Program-made: the position numbers and the translations under genes
Shown here: in pieces, positions 32,043 through 40,647 of the stretch
Layout: each line of letters opens with the position of its first letter
How positions within the stretch are numbered: the first letter of the stretch is position 1
Notes under the pieces: model-generated
The model's input: the letters and a program-made list of their open reading frames with translations, nothing else
Database searches by the model: none
What the model was told of the DNA's origin: nothing
NCBI RefSeq assembly: GCF_013402815.2
Contig: NZ_CP058601.1
Location: 3,534,001-3,598,000, forward strand
Length of the DNA stretch: 64,000 nt
From: Natrinema halophilum
Lineage (GTDB): Archaea; Halobacteriota; Halobacteria; Halobacteriales; Natrialbaceae
Reading direction: 5' to 3'

Positions 32043-33332
32043 ATGACCGCGGACGATCTCATCTCGCTGCGTCGAGACCTGCACCGAAAACCGGAACCCG
32101 CCTGGCGAGAGTTCTACACCACCGCGCGAATCGTCGACGAACTCGAGTCCCGACTCGGCGACGACCTCGACGGACTTTACGTCGGCCAGGACGCTATCGC
32201 GGGTGACCATCGGATGGCGGTTCCCGTCGACGTCGAGCTAACCCACTGGTACGAACAGGCTCGGTCCGCGGGCGTCGACGAAGCGGTTCTCGAGCATCTC
32301 GACGGCGGCTACACCGGCGCAGTCGCCGTCCTCGAGCGCGGCGACGGGCCGACCGTCGGTCTTCGAGTCGACATCGACGGGCTTCCGCAGGCGGAGTCGA
32401 CCGATCCGACTCACGTGCCTGCAGCCGAGGGGTTTCGATCGGAGCACGAGGGCGCCATGCACGCCTGCGGCCACGATGCCCACGCCACGATCGGAGTCGG
32501 CGTTCTCGAGCGTATCGCCGAGAGCGACTTTACCGGCACCCTGAAGGTCTTCTTCCAGCCCGCAGAGGAGGTCGTCGGCGGCGGCAAGTCGATGGCGGAA
32601 AGCGACCACGTCCGCGACGTCGACGCGCTGCTCGCGGTCCACATCGGTCTCGACCACCCGACCGGCGAGGTCGTCGCCGGTATCGACGGCTTTCTCGCGG
32701 TGGCACACCTCGAGGCGACCTTCACGGGCGAGTCGGCCCACGCCGGTGGCCATCCGGAACAGGGACGCAACGCCGTTCAGGCGATGGCGACGGGGGTACA
32801 GAACCTCTACGGGATTCCCCGACACAACGACGGGAAGACGCGCGTCAACGCGGGCGTCGTGGAGGGCGGCAGCGCCGCCAACGTCATCCCCGACGAGGCG
32901 CGGATCGTCGCCGAGGTCCGCGGCGAGACGACTGAACTGATGGAGTACGTGAAACGCAGAGCCGAGCAAGTCCTCCGGAGCGCCGCCGAGATGCACGACT
33001 GCGAGGTCGACATCGAGACCGGCGCGGAGGCGCCGAGCGCGACCAGCGACGGAGCACTCGTCTCTGTCGTCGCCGACGTTGCAGGTTCGACGCCGGGGGT
33101 CGAACGAGTCGTAGAGCGCGACGAACTCGGTGGCAGCGAGGACGCGACGTTCCTCATGCGTGCGGTCCAGCAAAACGGCGGGACCGCCTGCTACGTCGGC
33201 GTCGGTACAGACCATCCCGGCGGGCACCACACCGCGACGTTCGACGTCGACGAACGGAGCATCGGCCACGGAATCGACGTGCTCGCGGGCGTTGTCGAAC
33301 GTCTGGCCCTCGACGGAACCGGGTCCGACTAA
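32043..33332 (+). CDS. M20-family amidohydrolase (AbgA/B-like)
   Basis: 429 residues. M20 metallopeptidase family: ISLRRDLHRKPEPAWREF at the N-terminus and the metal-binding MHACGHDAHATIGVG. Also present are the catalytic/ligand segment FFQPAEEVVGGGK, the HAGGHPEQGRNAV dimerisation-domain motif and the C-terminal HHTATFDVDE ligand His. The order and the N-terminal LHR resemble amidohydrolases of the aminobenzoyl-glutamate/N-acyl-amino-acid type. It hydrolyses an amide bond of an acylated amino acid or p-aminobenzoyl-glutamate; the exact substrate is open. A pab operon lies about 20 kb away, but no link is claimed. Confidence 0.9.
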   Translation: MTADDLISLRRDLHRKPEPAWREFYTTARIVDELESRLGDDLDGLYVGQDAIAGDHRMAVPVDVELTHWYEQARSAGVDEAVLEHLDGGYTGAVAVLERGDGPTVGLRVDIDGLPQAESTDPTHVPAAEGFRSEHEGAMHACGHDAHATIGVGVLERIAESDFTGTLKVFFQPAEEVVGGGKSMAESDHVRDVDALLAVHIGLDHPTGEVVAGIDGFLAVAHLEATFTGESAHAGGHPEQGRNAVQAMATGVQNLYGIPRHNDGKTRVNAGVVEGGSAANVIPDEARIVAEVRGETTELMEYVKRRAEQVLRSAAEMHDCEVDIETGAEAPSATSDGALVSVVADVAGSTPGVERVVERDELGGSEDATFLMRAVQQNGGTACYVGVGTDHPGGHHTATFDVDERSIGHGIDVLAGVVERLALDGTGSD

Positions 33333-33395
33333 TCCGCGATACTGACCGTCAGTCCCCGTCGAATTTACAACGCTCGTGTGAGAACGGAGCGCTAG

Positions 33396-33683
33396 ATGGA
33401 GGACGTTCTGTGGTACGTTCTGGCCAGCTCTCGCGGGGGGCCGACGCGCGTGCGGATCCTCAGAGCGCTCGACGAGCGGCCACGGAACGCGAATCAGCTC
33501 GCGACCGAACTCGACATGGACTACACGACGATTCGTCACCACCTCGACGTGCTGATGGACAACAACGTCGTCCGTCGGAGCGGTGACGATTACGCGGCCG
33601 TGTATCTGTTTACGGAGCAGACGACGTCGAACTGGGACATGGTCGAGACCGTTCTCGAGACCGTCGATCCGGAGGAGAGGTAA
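33396..33683 (+). CDS. Small winged-helix regulator (ArsR-like)
   Basis: 95 residues. A single winged helix: VLWYVLASSRGGPTRVRIL, ERPRNANQLATELDMDYTTIRHHLDVL with the recognition helix TTIRHHL, and a wing (VVRRSGDDYAAVYLF). A C-terminal amphipathic helix (NWDMVETVLETV) could mediate dimers. It is followed after 55 bases by a three-helix membrane protein, a two-gene pair that recurs in haloarchaea to my knowledge. It is probably a regulator whose partner senses something in the membrane; the signal and targets are unknown. Confidence 0.85.
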   Translation: MEDVLWYVLASSRGGPTRVRILRALDERPRNANQLATELDMDYTTIRHHLDVLMDNNVVRRSGDDYAAVYLFTEQTTSNWDMVETVLETVDPEER

Positions 33684-33738
33684 TTATGGACCAATTGTGG
33701 ACAACACACACATCCGTTGCCTGGAATGGTGAGGATAG

Positions 33739-34041
33739 ATGACCGCCCTACTCACGATCGCCTGGCTCGCCGCAGCGGTAAACGTGGCGCTGTTGCTGGC
33801 TCTCGGCTCGATCTGGTTGCGAAACTACCGTCGACACGGGGCGAGTCACACGCTCGGTCTCCTCGTGTTCGCGTCGTTGCTGCTGGTCCAGAACGGGCTC
33901 TGGTTGTACTTCTATCGCCTCCACTCGTCGTACATCGGGTGGTTCGTTAATTCCGGAGCCGACATACAGGTCGGGATGACGCTTCTCTGCGGTCTGGAAA
34001 CACTCGCGCTCATCTTCGTGTTTCGCATCACGTGGAACTGA
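33739..34041 (+). CDS. Three-helix membrane protein paired with the winged-helix gene
   Basis: 100 residues from ATG 33739. Three hydrophobic segments are visible: LTIAWLAAAVNVALLLALGSIWL, HTLGLLVFASLLLVQNGLWLYF and VGMTLLCGLETLALIFVFRI, joined by short polar loops (RNYRRHGASH and RLHSSYIGWFVNSGAD). No catalytic motif is visible. Its position directly after the small winged-helix regulator suggests a sensor-regulator pair or a membrane factor under its control. Function unknown. Confidence 0.8.
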   Translation: MTALLTIAWLAAAVNVALLLALGSIWLRNYRRHGASHTLGLLVFASLLLVQNGLWLYFYRLHSSYIGWFVNSGADIQVGMTLLCGLETLALIFVFRITWN

Positions 34042-34114
34042 CGCGATCGAATTGGGTCGAATTTTGGACGGAGTTCGGAAAAATCTAATTTATCCTACCA
34101 GTGTTGGATGCTGT

Positions 34115-34705
34115 ATGCGGATACCTCGACGAACACTCCTGACCGGGGTTGCGACGAGTGCTGCAATCGCCGGCTGCCTCGGCGGCGGCGATTCGGACGA
34201 ACCCGCGGACGACGCCGGTAACGAGACGGACGACAGCGGTAATGAGACGGACGACAGCGGTAATGAGACGGACGACAGCGGTAATGAGACGGACGACAGC
34301 GAAGCCGACGCGACGGTCCGGATCCGGTCGCATTCCGAACACGGCGACGTGCTGGTCGGTCCGGACGGATTGACGCTGTACAACTTCGATCGAGATACGC
34401 AGGACGCGGCGGAAAGCGCCTGCTCCGGTGACTGTGTCGACGCGTGGCCGCCGTTGACCGTCGATCAGGAACCGACCGCCGGTGAGGGCGTCACTGCGGA
34501 GTTGACCACCTTCGAGCGAGCGGACGGAACGATGCAGGTGGCTGCTAACGGCTGGCCGCTGTACTACTTCGCTTCAGACGAAGAGCCGGGCGACGCGAAC
34601 GGTCACGGCGCCAACGACGTCTGGTGGGTTCTCGGACCCGACGGAACGCCGATGCGACCGAGCGACGGGAACGACCCGGACAACGAAACCGAAAGCAGTT
34701 CGTAG
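34115..34705 (+). CDS. Exported COG4315-type lipoprotein
   Basis: 196 residues from ATG 34115 (MRIPRRTLLTGVATSAAIAGCLGG), a Tat signal with lipobox AGC; the frame from 34052 is an extension. A low-complexity Gly-Asn-Glu-Thr-Asp-Asp-Ser repeat spacer (about 35-65) follows. The folded part has two copies of a short motif around a W-P: GLTLYNFDRDTQDAAESACSGDCVDAWPPL and NGWPLYYFASDEEPGDANGHG (key parts DGLTLYNFD, CSGDC, WPLYYFA). This is the secreted repeat lipoprotein family COG4315. Members are surface proteins with a conserved Cys pair; no activity is established. The final GPDG-P stretch closes the domain. Confidence 0.85.
   Translation: MRIPRRTLLTGVATSAAIAGCLGGGDSDEPADDAGNETDDSGNETDDSGNETDDSGNETDDSEADATVRIRSHSEHGDVLVGPDGLTLYNFDRDTQDAAESACSGDCVDAWPPLTVDQEPTAGEGVTAELTTFERADGTMQVAANGWPLYYFASDEEPGDANGHGANDVWWVLGPDGTPMRPSDGNDPDNETESSS
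34217..34300 (+). repeat. 21-bp tandem repeat, 4 copies
   Basis: Copies at 34217-34237, 34238-34258, 34259-34279 and 34280-34300 of ggtaatgagacggacgacagc (first copy has ac for at). In frame, it encodes four GNETDDS heptads in the lipoprotein spacer. Confidence 0.95.
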
Positions 34706-34921
34706 AACTCGTCCCGCTCGAGCAGCAACGCGTCTCACACGGCCGTTCGAGCCCTGCGCCTTCGATGGGCCCGGACGACCGATTTCGAACCGCGAGCGGC
34801 GGGTGGACGACTGCAGTCGAGACGGACAGTATACGCCGGAACGAAAAGCGGTGGTTTCGTCGGGAGACCCGTGTCGTGTGACGAGATATCCCCACGGCAG
34901 ACCGTAGCGCAACTGACCAGC

Positions 34922-36328
34922 CTAGTACTTCGGGTCCGCGCCAGTCGTCTCGTATACCTTCTCCATCAGCTGATCGCGTCGCTCCTGCCAGCCCGCGAAT
35001 CCCTCGGGACTCGTGGGGTAGTTCTCGTAGTGGGAGAGCAACTCGTCGGCCCGGCGCTTGGTCTGATAGAGGTTCCAGATGGTCCCCCAGTGGCCGCGGC
35101 TCTTGAGCAACGCCTCGAGTTTGAGTTTGAGACCGATATCCGTACTGCCCGAATAGAGTGCTTCGGCGAGTTTGTCGCCGGGCATCGCGGCGAGCAGCCC
35201 CATCAGGTCGTCGACGTCGACGGCGGTCGAGAGGATGTTGTAGACGTCGAGCGCGGCGTAGCGGGCCCCGAAGTGATCCATCACGCGCTGGTTGTATCGC
35301 CAGAAGGTGGCTTCGCCGTAGTTTTCGGTCTCGAGGGCTTCGATGGCCTGTTCGGCGGCGTACTTGCCGGCGTAGGCGGCGCCGGCGATGCCACCGCCGG
35401 TCGTGGGGTTTACGTGCCCCGCGGCGTCGCCGACGGCCATGTACCCCGGGTGGACGGCCGAGTCGTACGGCCGTCGGGTGGGCAAGGCGGCGCCGAGTTT
35501 GTCTTCGACCTCCGCGCCGGCGAATTCGGGTCGGTTCTCGAGGTCGCGTTTGAGGTCGTCGACCAGTTGCATGGGTTCCTCGGTCATCTGGAAGCCGAGT
35601 CCGGCGTTGATCTCAGTCTCGGTACGCGGGAAGTACCAGAGGTACCCCGCAGCCCGCTCCGTCGGTTTGAAGACGAGCGCGTCGTTCCACTCGACCGGCT
35701 CGTCGACGTGGACGATCTCCCGATATGCCGAACAGAAGTGCGTGTAGTTGACGTTCGTGTCGAACCTCGACTCCGAGAAGTCCACGTTGTCTTGCAGGAC
35801 GGAGAGCGAGCCCGCAGCGTCGATGACGACGTCGGCCTCGTACTCGACCGGATCGCCCGCGCGGATCGCTTCGACCCCAGTGACGCGGCCGCCATCGGCC
35901 TGGACGACGTTTTTGACGACGGTGTCGTAGTGGAAGTCGACGCCGGTGTCGCCCGCACCGTCGATGATCCGACGGCCGTACTCCCAGCGATCGATGACGG
36001 CGAGTTCGCCGGGGACCGGGATTTCGAGGACGGTGTTTTCCTGTGGAATCTCGAAGCGGCCGTGATCGACCCCGGTGTTCGTAAAGGCCGGTTCGAGCTT
36101 CGACTTCGGGATCGCCTCGGGAAAGGCGTCGGCACCCTTTAACGCGTCCCCGCAGGCGATGTGGCCCGCTTCGGTCTCGGATTTTCGCTCGAGGATGACG
36201 ACGTCGTACCCCTCGCGTGCGACGGTCGCGGCGGCGTAGCACCCTGCAGTTCCGGCTCCGACGACGACGACGTCCGGCGACTGTGTTCGAGTCGTCGCCG
36301 CGGCAGCCGACTGCTCCTGCGTACTCAT
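34922..36328 (-). CDS. Geranylgeranyl reductase family FAD enzyme
   Basis: 468 residues from ATG 36328 (MSTQEQSAAAATT...); the frame to 37069 is a shadow of the upstream hydrolase. A TATA-like box on the minus strand lies about 27 bases upstream (36351-36358). The FAD Rossmann motif is VVVVGAGTAGCYAAATVA, the second FAD motif is MAVGDAAGHVNPTTGGGI, and the substrate-side CGDALKG and YLWYFPR phrases fit the family. These enzymes saturate geranylgeranyl chains, chiefly of archaeal ether lipids and also of isoprenoid quinone tails. Haloarchaea carry several paralogues, so the lipid substrate is uncertain. Confidence 0.9.
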   Translation of the reverse strand: MSTQEQSAAAATTRTQSPDVVVVGAGTAGCYAAATVAREGYDVVILERKSETEAGHIACGDALKGADAFPEAIPKSKLEPAFTNTGVDHGRFEIPQENTVLEIPVPGELAVIDRWEYGRRIIDGAGDTGVDFHYDTVVKNVVQADGGRVTGVEAIRAGDPVEYEADVVIDAAGSLSVLQDNVDFSESRFDTNVNYTHFCSAYREIVHVDEPVEWNDALVFKPTERAAGYLWYFPRTETEINAGLGFQMTEEPMQLVDDLKRDLENRPEFAGAEVEDKLGAALPTRRPYDSAVHPGYMAVGDAAGHVNPTTGGGIAGAAYAGKYAAEQAIEALETENYGEATFWRYNQRVMDHFGARYAALDVYNILSTAVDVDDLMGLLAAMPGDKLAEALYSGSTDIGLKLKLEALLKSRGHWGTIWNLYQTKRRADELLSHYENYPTSPEGFAGWQERRDQLMEKVYETTGADPKY

Positions 36329-36477
36329 ACACCCACTGTGGTCGCCGCGGTAAGAAAACGTTTTATCAAGTGCCGCGATTCTCTGCCCACTCGAACGGCC
36401 GGGATTTTCGCGCTGCGAAGACGGTCGATCCGGCCCCGATACGGGCCGAACCCTCGAGTTCGGCCGTCGAGGGCCGA

Positions 36478-38229
36478 CTAGAACGGATAATGGATCGCTT
36501 GCGAGGCGACGATCAACCACGTGATCAGGAGGGCGTTGACGAACGCACCGGTCCAGATCCGTCCGGTACGGTGGAAGAAGTACGTCGACACCGCCGCGAT
36601 GACCGGCAGTAAGGCGAGGAACTGGAAGGCGATGATCGTCTGCAACGCGGTAATCGGGATCGCAAGCGCGCCCGTGGTAAACAGGACGCCGTACTGAACG
36701 ACGAGCAAGACCGCGAACCCGCCGGTCAGAACGGCCGCGTTCGTCGCTATCGCCCGCGGAAGCGACTGCGTCGTCTCCGGCGTTCGAAGTCGACCGTGCA
36801 ACAGGACCTCGAGCGCGAGGAAGAAGGCGAGAAACGCCGGCAGGTAGGTCACGAAGATCCGGGCGTGGAGTGCGGACATGAGTTTCAGACCGAGGATCCA
36901 GGCGCGGAAGTCGGTCATAAACAGCGTGTCGACGATCCACAGAAGGACGTAGAGGCCGCCGACCGTTCCGATTGCGATGGCGAGCGACCTCGCAATCGTC
37001 GCCGCGCCGTCGCCGACGTCGAGTCCGTACCGCTCGTCGAACAGCGACCGGTCGGTGTTTCGATGCCACAGGCCGAACAGTGCAGCGATGACGACGGCGT
37101 TCGCGAGCGCCCAGAGCACGATTCCGTTCGTCTCACCCTGCGGCGTCACTGCCGTTACCGGCATCGCCAGACTGCCGAGAAGCATCGTCGGATAGTAGAG
37201 CAAGACCGGGAGCAAAGCCGTAAGCAGGGCCGCGACGGTCCAGCCCCGGTCGTGCTCGGTAATCGGATCGGGTTGCGTCCGCGTCGCGTCGCCGAATAGC
37301 TCCGGTCGAGCGAGGACGGAGCCGGCGGGGAAGAGAAAGAGGAACCCGCCCAACAGAGCGATCGCCGTTCCGATCTCCTTCCAGTACCAGATGTGATCGC
37401 CGGGATCCTCGTCGGCACCGTCGAGTGTCATCTGCGTCCAACTGACGGCGTCGGAAACGGCCGCCGGCGTGTGGTGTGCGCCCGGATGCGTCGTGGTAGG
37501 CGTAAACAGCGCTCTCGCCGTTCCATCTTCGATCGATCCGTAGACGGTCTCGTCTTCGATTGCTTCGTCGGTGCCGAACACCGACTGCAGCTTCTCGCTT
37601 CCGGACGTCGCCGGTGCGGTGCCCGTCTCCCACATCAACCAGTGGAACTCGTCGTAGTCGGCGAAGACCACGCCGAGATTTCTCGGGAACGTTTCGTTCC
37701 CTTCCGGCGCGCCCTGGGATCCGGTCGACGATCCCACGAGAACGGCCGATTCGTAGCTGTCCGGATGTTCCGCTGCAGCCGAGACCACCGCCCAGCCGCC
37801 CATCGAGTGCCCCTCGAGCCCGATATTCTCTTCGTCGACGAGTTCGTGTTCGGAAAGGTACTCGAGCGCCGGCGGGCCACCCCACCCGTTCGCGAACGCC
37901 GGCGGATCGGAGTAGCCGTGGCCCGGCTGGTCGATCGCGAGGACGACGTATCCGCGTCGAGCGTATTCGATCGCGAAGCTCGACTGCGTTTCCTTGGAGT
38001 TGATGTATCCGTGGATCGCGAGAACGCCGGGTGCGGGATCGTCGGCACTGACTCCCTCTGGAACGTAGAGATAGCCGTCGATCGTCCCCCCGTTCTCCGT
38101 GTCTATTTCGACGTGTCGGACGTCGATCGATCCCCCGGCCGTTTGCCCCCAGTGGGCCAGCGCACTCCCGCTGAAGACGAGCAGTAGCGAGAGCGCGAGA
38201 AGCACCACCTGTTTCCGCGTCGTAGACAT
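36478..38229 (-). CDS. Alpha/beta hydrolase fused to a polytopic membrane domain
   Basis: 583 residues from ATG 38229 (MSTTRKQVVLLALSLLLVF). A first membrane helix is followed by an exposed alpha/beta-hydrolase domain (about 40-280). This has the oxyanion HGYINSKETQ, the GHGYSDPP loop, the nucleophile elbow LEGHSMGG and a later His-rich THPGAHHTP that may give the catalytic His. Then come about seven further helices (GGFLFLFPAG through LLPVIAAVSTYFF). The hydrolase side most likely faces outward, so the substrate may be an external ester or acyl peptide. It shares an AT-rich divergent promoter with the small Tat protein at 38346. Confidence 0.85.
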   Translation of the reverse strand: MSTTRKQVVLLALSLLLVFSGSALAHWGQTAGGSIDVRHVEIDTENGGTIDGYLYVPEGVSADDPAPGVLAIHGYINSKETQSSFAIEYARRGYVVLAIDQPGHGYSDPPAFANGWGGPPALEYLSEHELVDEENIGLEGHSMGGWAVVSAAAEHPDSYESAVLVGSSTGSQGAPEGNETFPRNLGVVFADYDEFHWLMWETGTAPATSGSEKLQSVFGTDEAIEDETVYGSIEDGTARALFTPTTTHPGAHHTPAAVSDAVSWTQMTLDGADEDPGDHIWYWKEIGTAIALLGGFLFLFPAGSVLARPELFGDATRTQPDPITEHDRGWTVAALLTALLPVLLYYPTMLLGSLAMPVTAVTPQGETNGIVLWALANAVVIAALFGLWHRNTDRSLFDERYGLDVGDGAATIARSLAIAIGTVGGLYVLLWIVDTLFMTDFRAWILGLKLMSALHARIFVTYLPAFLAFFLALEVLLHGRLRTPETTQSLPRAIATNAAVLTGGFAVLLVVQYGVLFTTGALAIPITALQTIIAFQFLALLPVIAAVSTYFFHRTGRIWTGAFVNALLITWLIVASQAIHYPF

Positions 38230-38345
38230 TACCACGATAACATCATTATTAATGATCTATAAGTACTTCGAATTTTATGAGCTATAATTTATATAATTAC
38301 CTTTTAGATAAACATTATTACTGGCCATCAGTAACGGTTACGGTG
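38230..38345. promoter_or_regulatory. AT-rich divergent promoter region
   Basis: About 115 bases of unusually AT-rich DNA (for example tttatgagctataatttata and aattaccttttagataaac) between the membrane hydrolase and the small exported protein. Several TATA-like boxes face both ways. It stands out against a GC-rich genome. Confidence 0.55.
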
Positions 38346-38687
38346 ATGACGGAGAAGCAGAATGGACGGCTTCGGCGTACTGTCTTGAAAACGACTGCCG
38401 GGACGATTGCGGCTGGTGTGGGGTCTGCTGCTGCGATCACCACTGCCGCTGCATCCGGGTCGAATATCGACACGGGCGATCAGGTGCAGGTGTGGGGTAA
38501 CGGCAGTTGGGCCCCCGGCTGGGAGAACAGTACCAGAAGCGGAGACTGGCGGAAGATCCATCACTCCTGGGCGGGGGACGTTGTGGCGTATACGAACGAC
38601 CGTGACGGAACTGACGTGTACAAGGTCGACTGGCACAGACTCGACCGAGACTGGTGGATCGCCGCACACTTCGTCAGAGAAATCTAA
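38346..38687 (+). CDS. Small Tat-exported protein, function unknown
   Basis: 113 residues from ATG 38346 (MTEKQNGRLRRTVLKTTAGT); the frame from 38277 lies in AT-rich promoter DNA. The LRRTVLKTTAGTIAAGVGSA start is a twin-arginine signal. The mature part of about 70 residues is Trp-, Gly- and Asp-rich (VQVWGNGSWAPGWENS, RSGDWRKIHHSWAGDVVAY, VDWHRLDRDWWIAAHFVREI by key parts), suggesting a small beta-barrel such as an SH3-like domain. I do not recognise the family. It may be acquired DNA, given its AT-rich neighbourhood. Confidence 0.65.
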   Translation: MTEKQNGRLRRTVLKTTAGTIAAGVGSAAAITTAAASGSNIDTGDQVQVWGNGSWAPGWENSTRSGDWRKIHHSWAGDVVAYTNDRDGTDVYKVDWHRLDRDWWIAAHFVREI

Positions 38688-38796
38688 CTCCGTCCACCGG
38701 TGACCGATTCGAGCTAGCAGCCATCGCTTCCGGTGTCCCCAGTCACCGCTACCTGTTCGGTTCGCCGGAACCGATATTCCAGTTCTCGGCACATAA

Positions 38797-38806
38797 AGCG
38801 TTTTAG
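38797..38806 (+). promoter_or_regulatory. TATA box of the ferredoxin gene
   Basis: agcgttttag at 38797-38806, about 28 bases before ATG 38830. Its spacing is right for a leaderless start. Confidence 0.5.
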
Positions 38807-38829
38807 GGACGTCCTTCGTATCACTCGGT

Positions 38830-39165
38830 ATGACAGCGTACACTATCGAGTTCGTCGGGACGGGTGAGACGATCACCTGTACCGACAAGGAAACGATCCT
38901 CAGCCGGTGTCTCGAGGAGGGGATCGCACAGGAGTACTCCTGCCGGGTCGGGATGTGCCTGGCCTGTTCCGCCGAAATCCTCGAGGGCGACGTCACCCAG
39001 CCGGCTGCTCGCGGCCTGACCGACCAGGAAGCCGAGAACTACGCGCTGACCTGTATGGCTCGCCCGCAGTCGGACCTGAAACTCGACCGGGGCAAGTATC
39101 CGCCGAGCATCGAGGCCGACATCGAGGCCGATACCGCAGGCGACGGCGCGGTTGCCGACGACTGA
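38830..39165 (+). CDS. Plant-type 2Fe-2S ferredoxin
   Basis: 111 residues. The cluster ligands are Cys38, Cys43, Cys46 and Cys75: SCRVGMCLAC followed by LTCMARP, the C-x4-C-x2-C-x(28)-C pattern of plant-type ferredoxins. It begins TAYTIEFVGTGETITC, ends in an acidic tail (EADIEADTAGDGAVADD) and is shorter than the main haloarchaeal ferredoxin, which has an extra N-terminal domain. It is probably an electron carrier for a redox enzyme; its partner is not obvious here. Confidence 0.92.
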   Translation: MTAYTIEFVGTGETITCTDKETILSRCLEEGIAQEYSCRVGMCLACSAEILEGDVTQPAARGLTDQEAENYALTCMARPQSDLKLDRGKYPPSIEADIEADTAGDGAVADD

Positions 39166-39251
39166 GCGACGCCTCGCTCGTTCGTCGTCCGCGACGGACT
39201 GGACCCGGGCCGGATCACAACGCCAATTTTTCGATACGGTGGCCGGGTTCG

Positions 39252-39365
39252 CTATAGTAGTCGTTGAAACGATTTCCCCACCGCACGCACTGCTGTGGCC
39301 AGCGAGCGCTCGTTGGCCGCGAATTCGCGAGCGGGATGTGCAATGACGGTCAACGACTACTATAG
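39252..39365. mobile_element. MITE-like 114-bp element with perfect 16-bp terminal inverted repeats
   Basis: ctatagtagtcgttga at 39252-39267 is the exact reverse complement of tcaacgactactatag at 39350-39365. The outermost ctatag is itself palindromic, so it may be a 6-bp target-site duplication, leaving 10-bp ends. The interior (39268-39349) has no coding potential. The right end overlaps the 3' end of the rhodanese-MBL gene and supplies its last codons and TGA stop. This is a short non-autonomous element of the type left by haloarchaeal insertion sequences. Confidence 0.75.
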
Positions 39366-40543
39366 TCGGCAACCGCACAGTTGTTCGGGCCAAGTTCGAG
39401 TTCGAACGCCGTCTCGGGATCGACGTCCTCGAGTCCGAGATTGATCGCGACGATCCGTTCGTGGTTTGACGGCCGGGGCGGGAGATCGTTCGTTGCGTGA
39501 GAGACGAATTCGTCTTCGGCCATCGAGAGCGCCGGGAGTTGATCGCGCAACGTCTCAAGTCGGGCGGTATAGGTTCTGGTCCCGTCTTCGTGCGGATCTG
39601 CGGCGTCGCTATAGTGGCCCGGCGCGATCACCGTCTCTGATGGCAACTCGAGAACACGCTCCTGCAGGCTCTCGTACAGTCGCCGTGCGGCGACTGCCGC
39701 CCCCTCGCTGTCGCCCTCCAGATCGGGGCGGCCGACGCCCTCGAGGAACAACGTGTCGCCGGTAAACAGGGCGGTGTACAGACTGAGGGCGATCGATTCG
39801 GTCGTGTGACCGGGCGTCGCCACCGTCGAAAGCGTCGCTTCGCCGACCTCGAATTCGTCTCCATCCTCGAGGGTGGTGGCGTCGAAGTCGAGACCGCGAG
39901 CGCGGGCGGCGCTCGGAACCATCGCTTCGGCATCGGCTTCCGACGCGAGGGCGCGGACGCCGCTTACGTGATCCGCGTGGACGTGCGTATCGACGGCGTA
40001 CGCGAGCTCGGCACCGAGGTCGACGGCGTCCGCGACGTACCGGTCCGCAAACGAAAGCAGCGGATCGATAACCGCCGCTTCACTGCCGCTGATGATCGAA
40101 TACGCGAGACAGCCGCTCGACGGGCGGTCGTACTGAAAGATCCGGACGTCCGTCTCGACCTCGAGTTCACGCAACTCATACAGGTCGGCCCAGGCGTCCA
40201 TCCCGCCGGCGAGATTGCGCGCTTCGATGCCCGCCTCGCGGAGGAGTCCGACGGCGTGGGCGCTTGCATCTCCGTGACCACAGACTGCGACGATCGGTTC
40301 CGAAAGATCGTCCACGAGGTCGTCTACCCTGCCCGTCGCCTCGGCCTGGATGAACCGAACGTGTGGGATCTGGGCGGCCTCGACGGCGTCCCCCTCCAGG
40401 TGCCAGCGTTCGAACTCGTCGCGATTGCGGACGTCGAGGACGGTCAGTGGGTCGCCGGATTGCAACCGGTCAGCCATCGCATCGGGAGCGATCGAGGGGT
40501 GGTCGTCATCTGGTCGGTCAGCGTCATCGCTCCGATCGGTCAT
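39350..40543 (-). CDS. Rhodanese-MBL fold fusion (persulfide dioxygenase-like)
   Basis: 397 residues from ATG 40543 (MTDRSDDADR...). Residues 15-125 form a rhodanese domain with the active-site loop AVCGHGDAS (C88), able to carry a persulfide. The remainder is a metallo-beta-lactamase-fold hydrolase with HVHADH (H187, H189, D191, H192), the PGHTTES and FTGDTLF segments and APGHYSD. This combination resembles persulfide dioxygenases or glyoxalase II-like enzymes of sulfide metabolism, here with rhodanese at the N-terminus. The final YSSR and stop come from the MITE-like end. Without the element the frame would read on as DYSEPGHRIEKLAL before a TGA at 39215-39217. Confidence 0.85.
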   Translation of the reverse strand: MTDRSDDADRPDDDHPSIAPDAMADRLQSGDPLTVLDVRNRDEFERWHLEGDAVEAAQIPHVRFIQAEATGRVDDLVDDLSEPIVAVCGHGDASAHAVGLLREAGIEARNLAGGMDAWADLYELRELEVETDVRIFQYDRPSSGCLAYSIISGSEAAVIDPLLSFADRYVADAVDLGAELAYAVDTHVHADHVSGVRALASEADAEAMVPSAARARGLDFDATTLEDGDEFEVGEATLSTVATPGHTTESIALSLYTALFTGDTLFLEGVGRPDLEGDSEGAAVAARRLYESLQERVLELPSETVIAPGHYSDAADPHEDGTRTYTARLETLRDQLPALSMAEDEFVSHATNDLPPRPSNHERIVAINLGLEDVDPETAFELELGPNNCAVADYSSR

Positions 40544-40647
40544 GTCTATCGATACGCGCCCGAGGTGCGTAAAGTAGCGCCTCGAGACGCCGCCGAGGGC
40601 CCTGCACGGCTGCCAAGGTTCAACACTATCGGCGGCGACGGTTCCGT

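Noticed and set aside
30933-32210. 425-codon minus-strand frame starting at 32210
   Set aside because: Only the 3' part from ATG 31364 matches a Nudix hydrolase; the rest is antisense to the uS10-like and amidohydrolase genes.
34922-37069. 715-codon extension of the geranylgeranyl reductase gene
   Set aside because: The family starts at MSTQEQ (36328), with a TATA box about 27 bases upstream; the extension is an antisense-like, Arg-rich frame.
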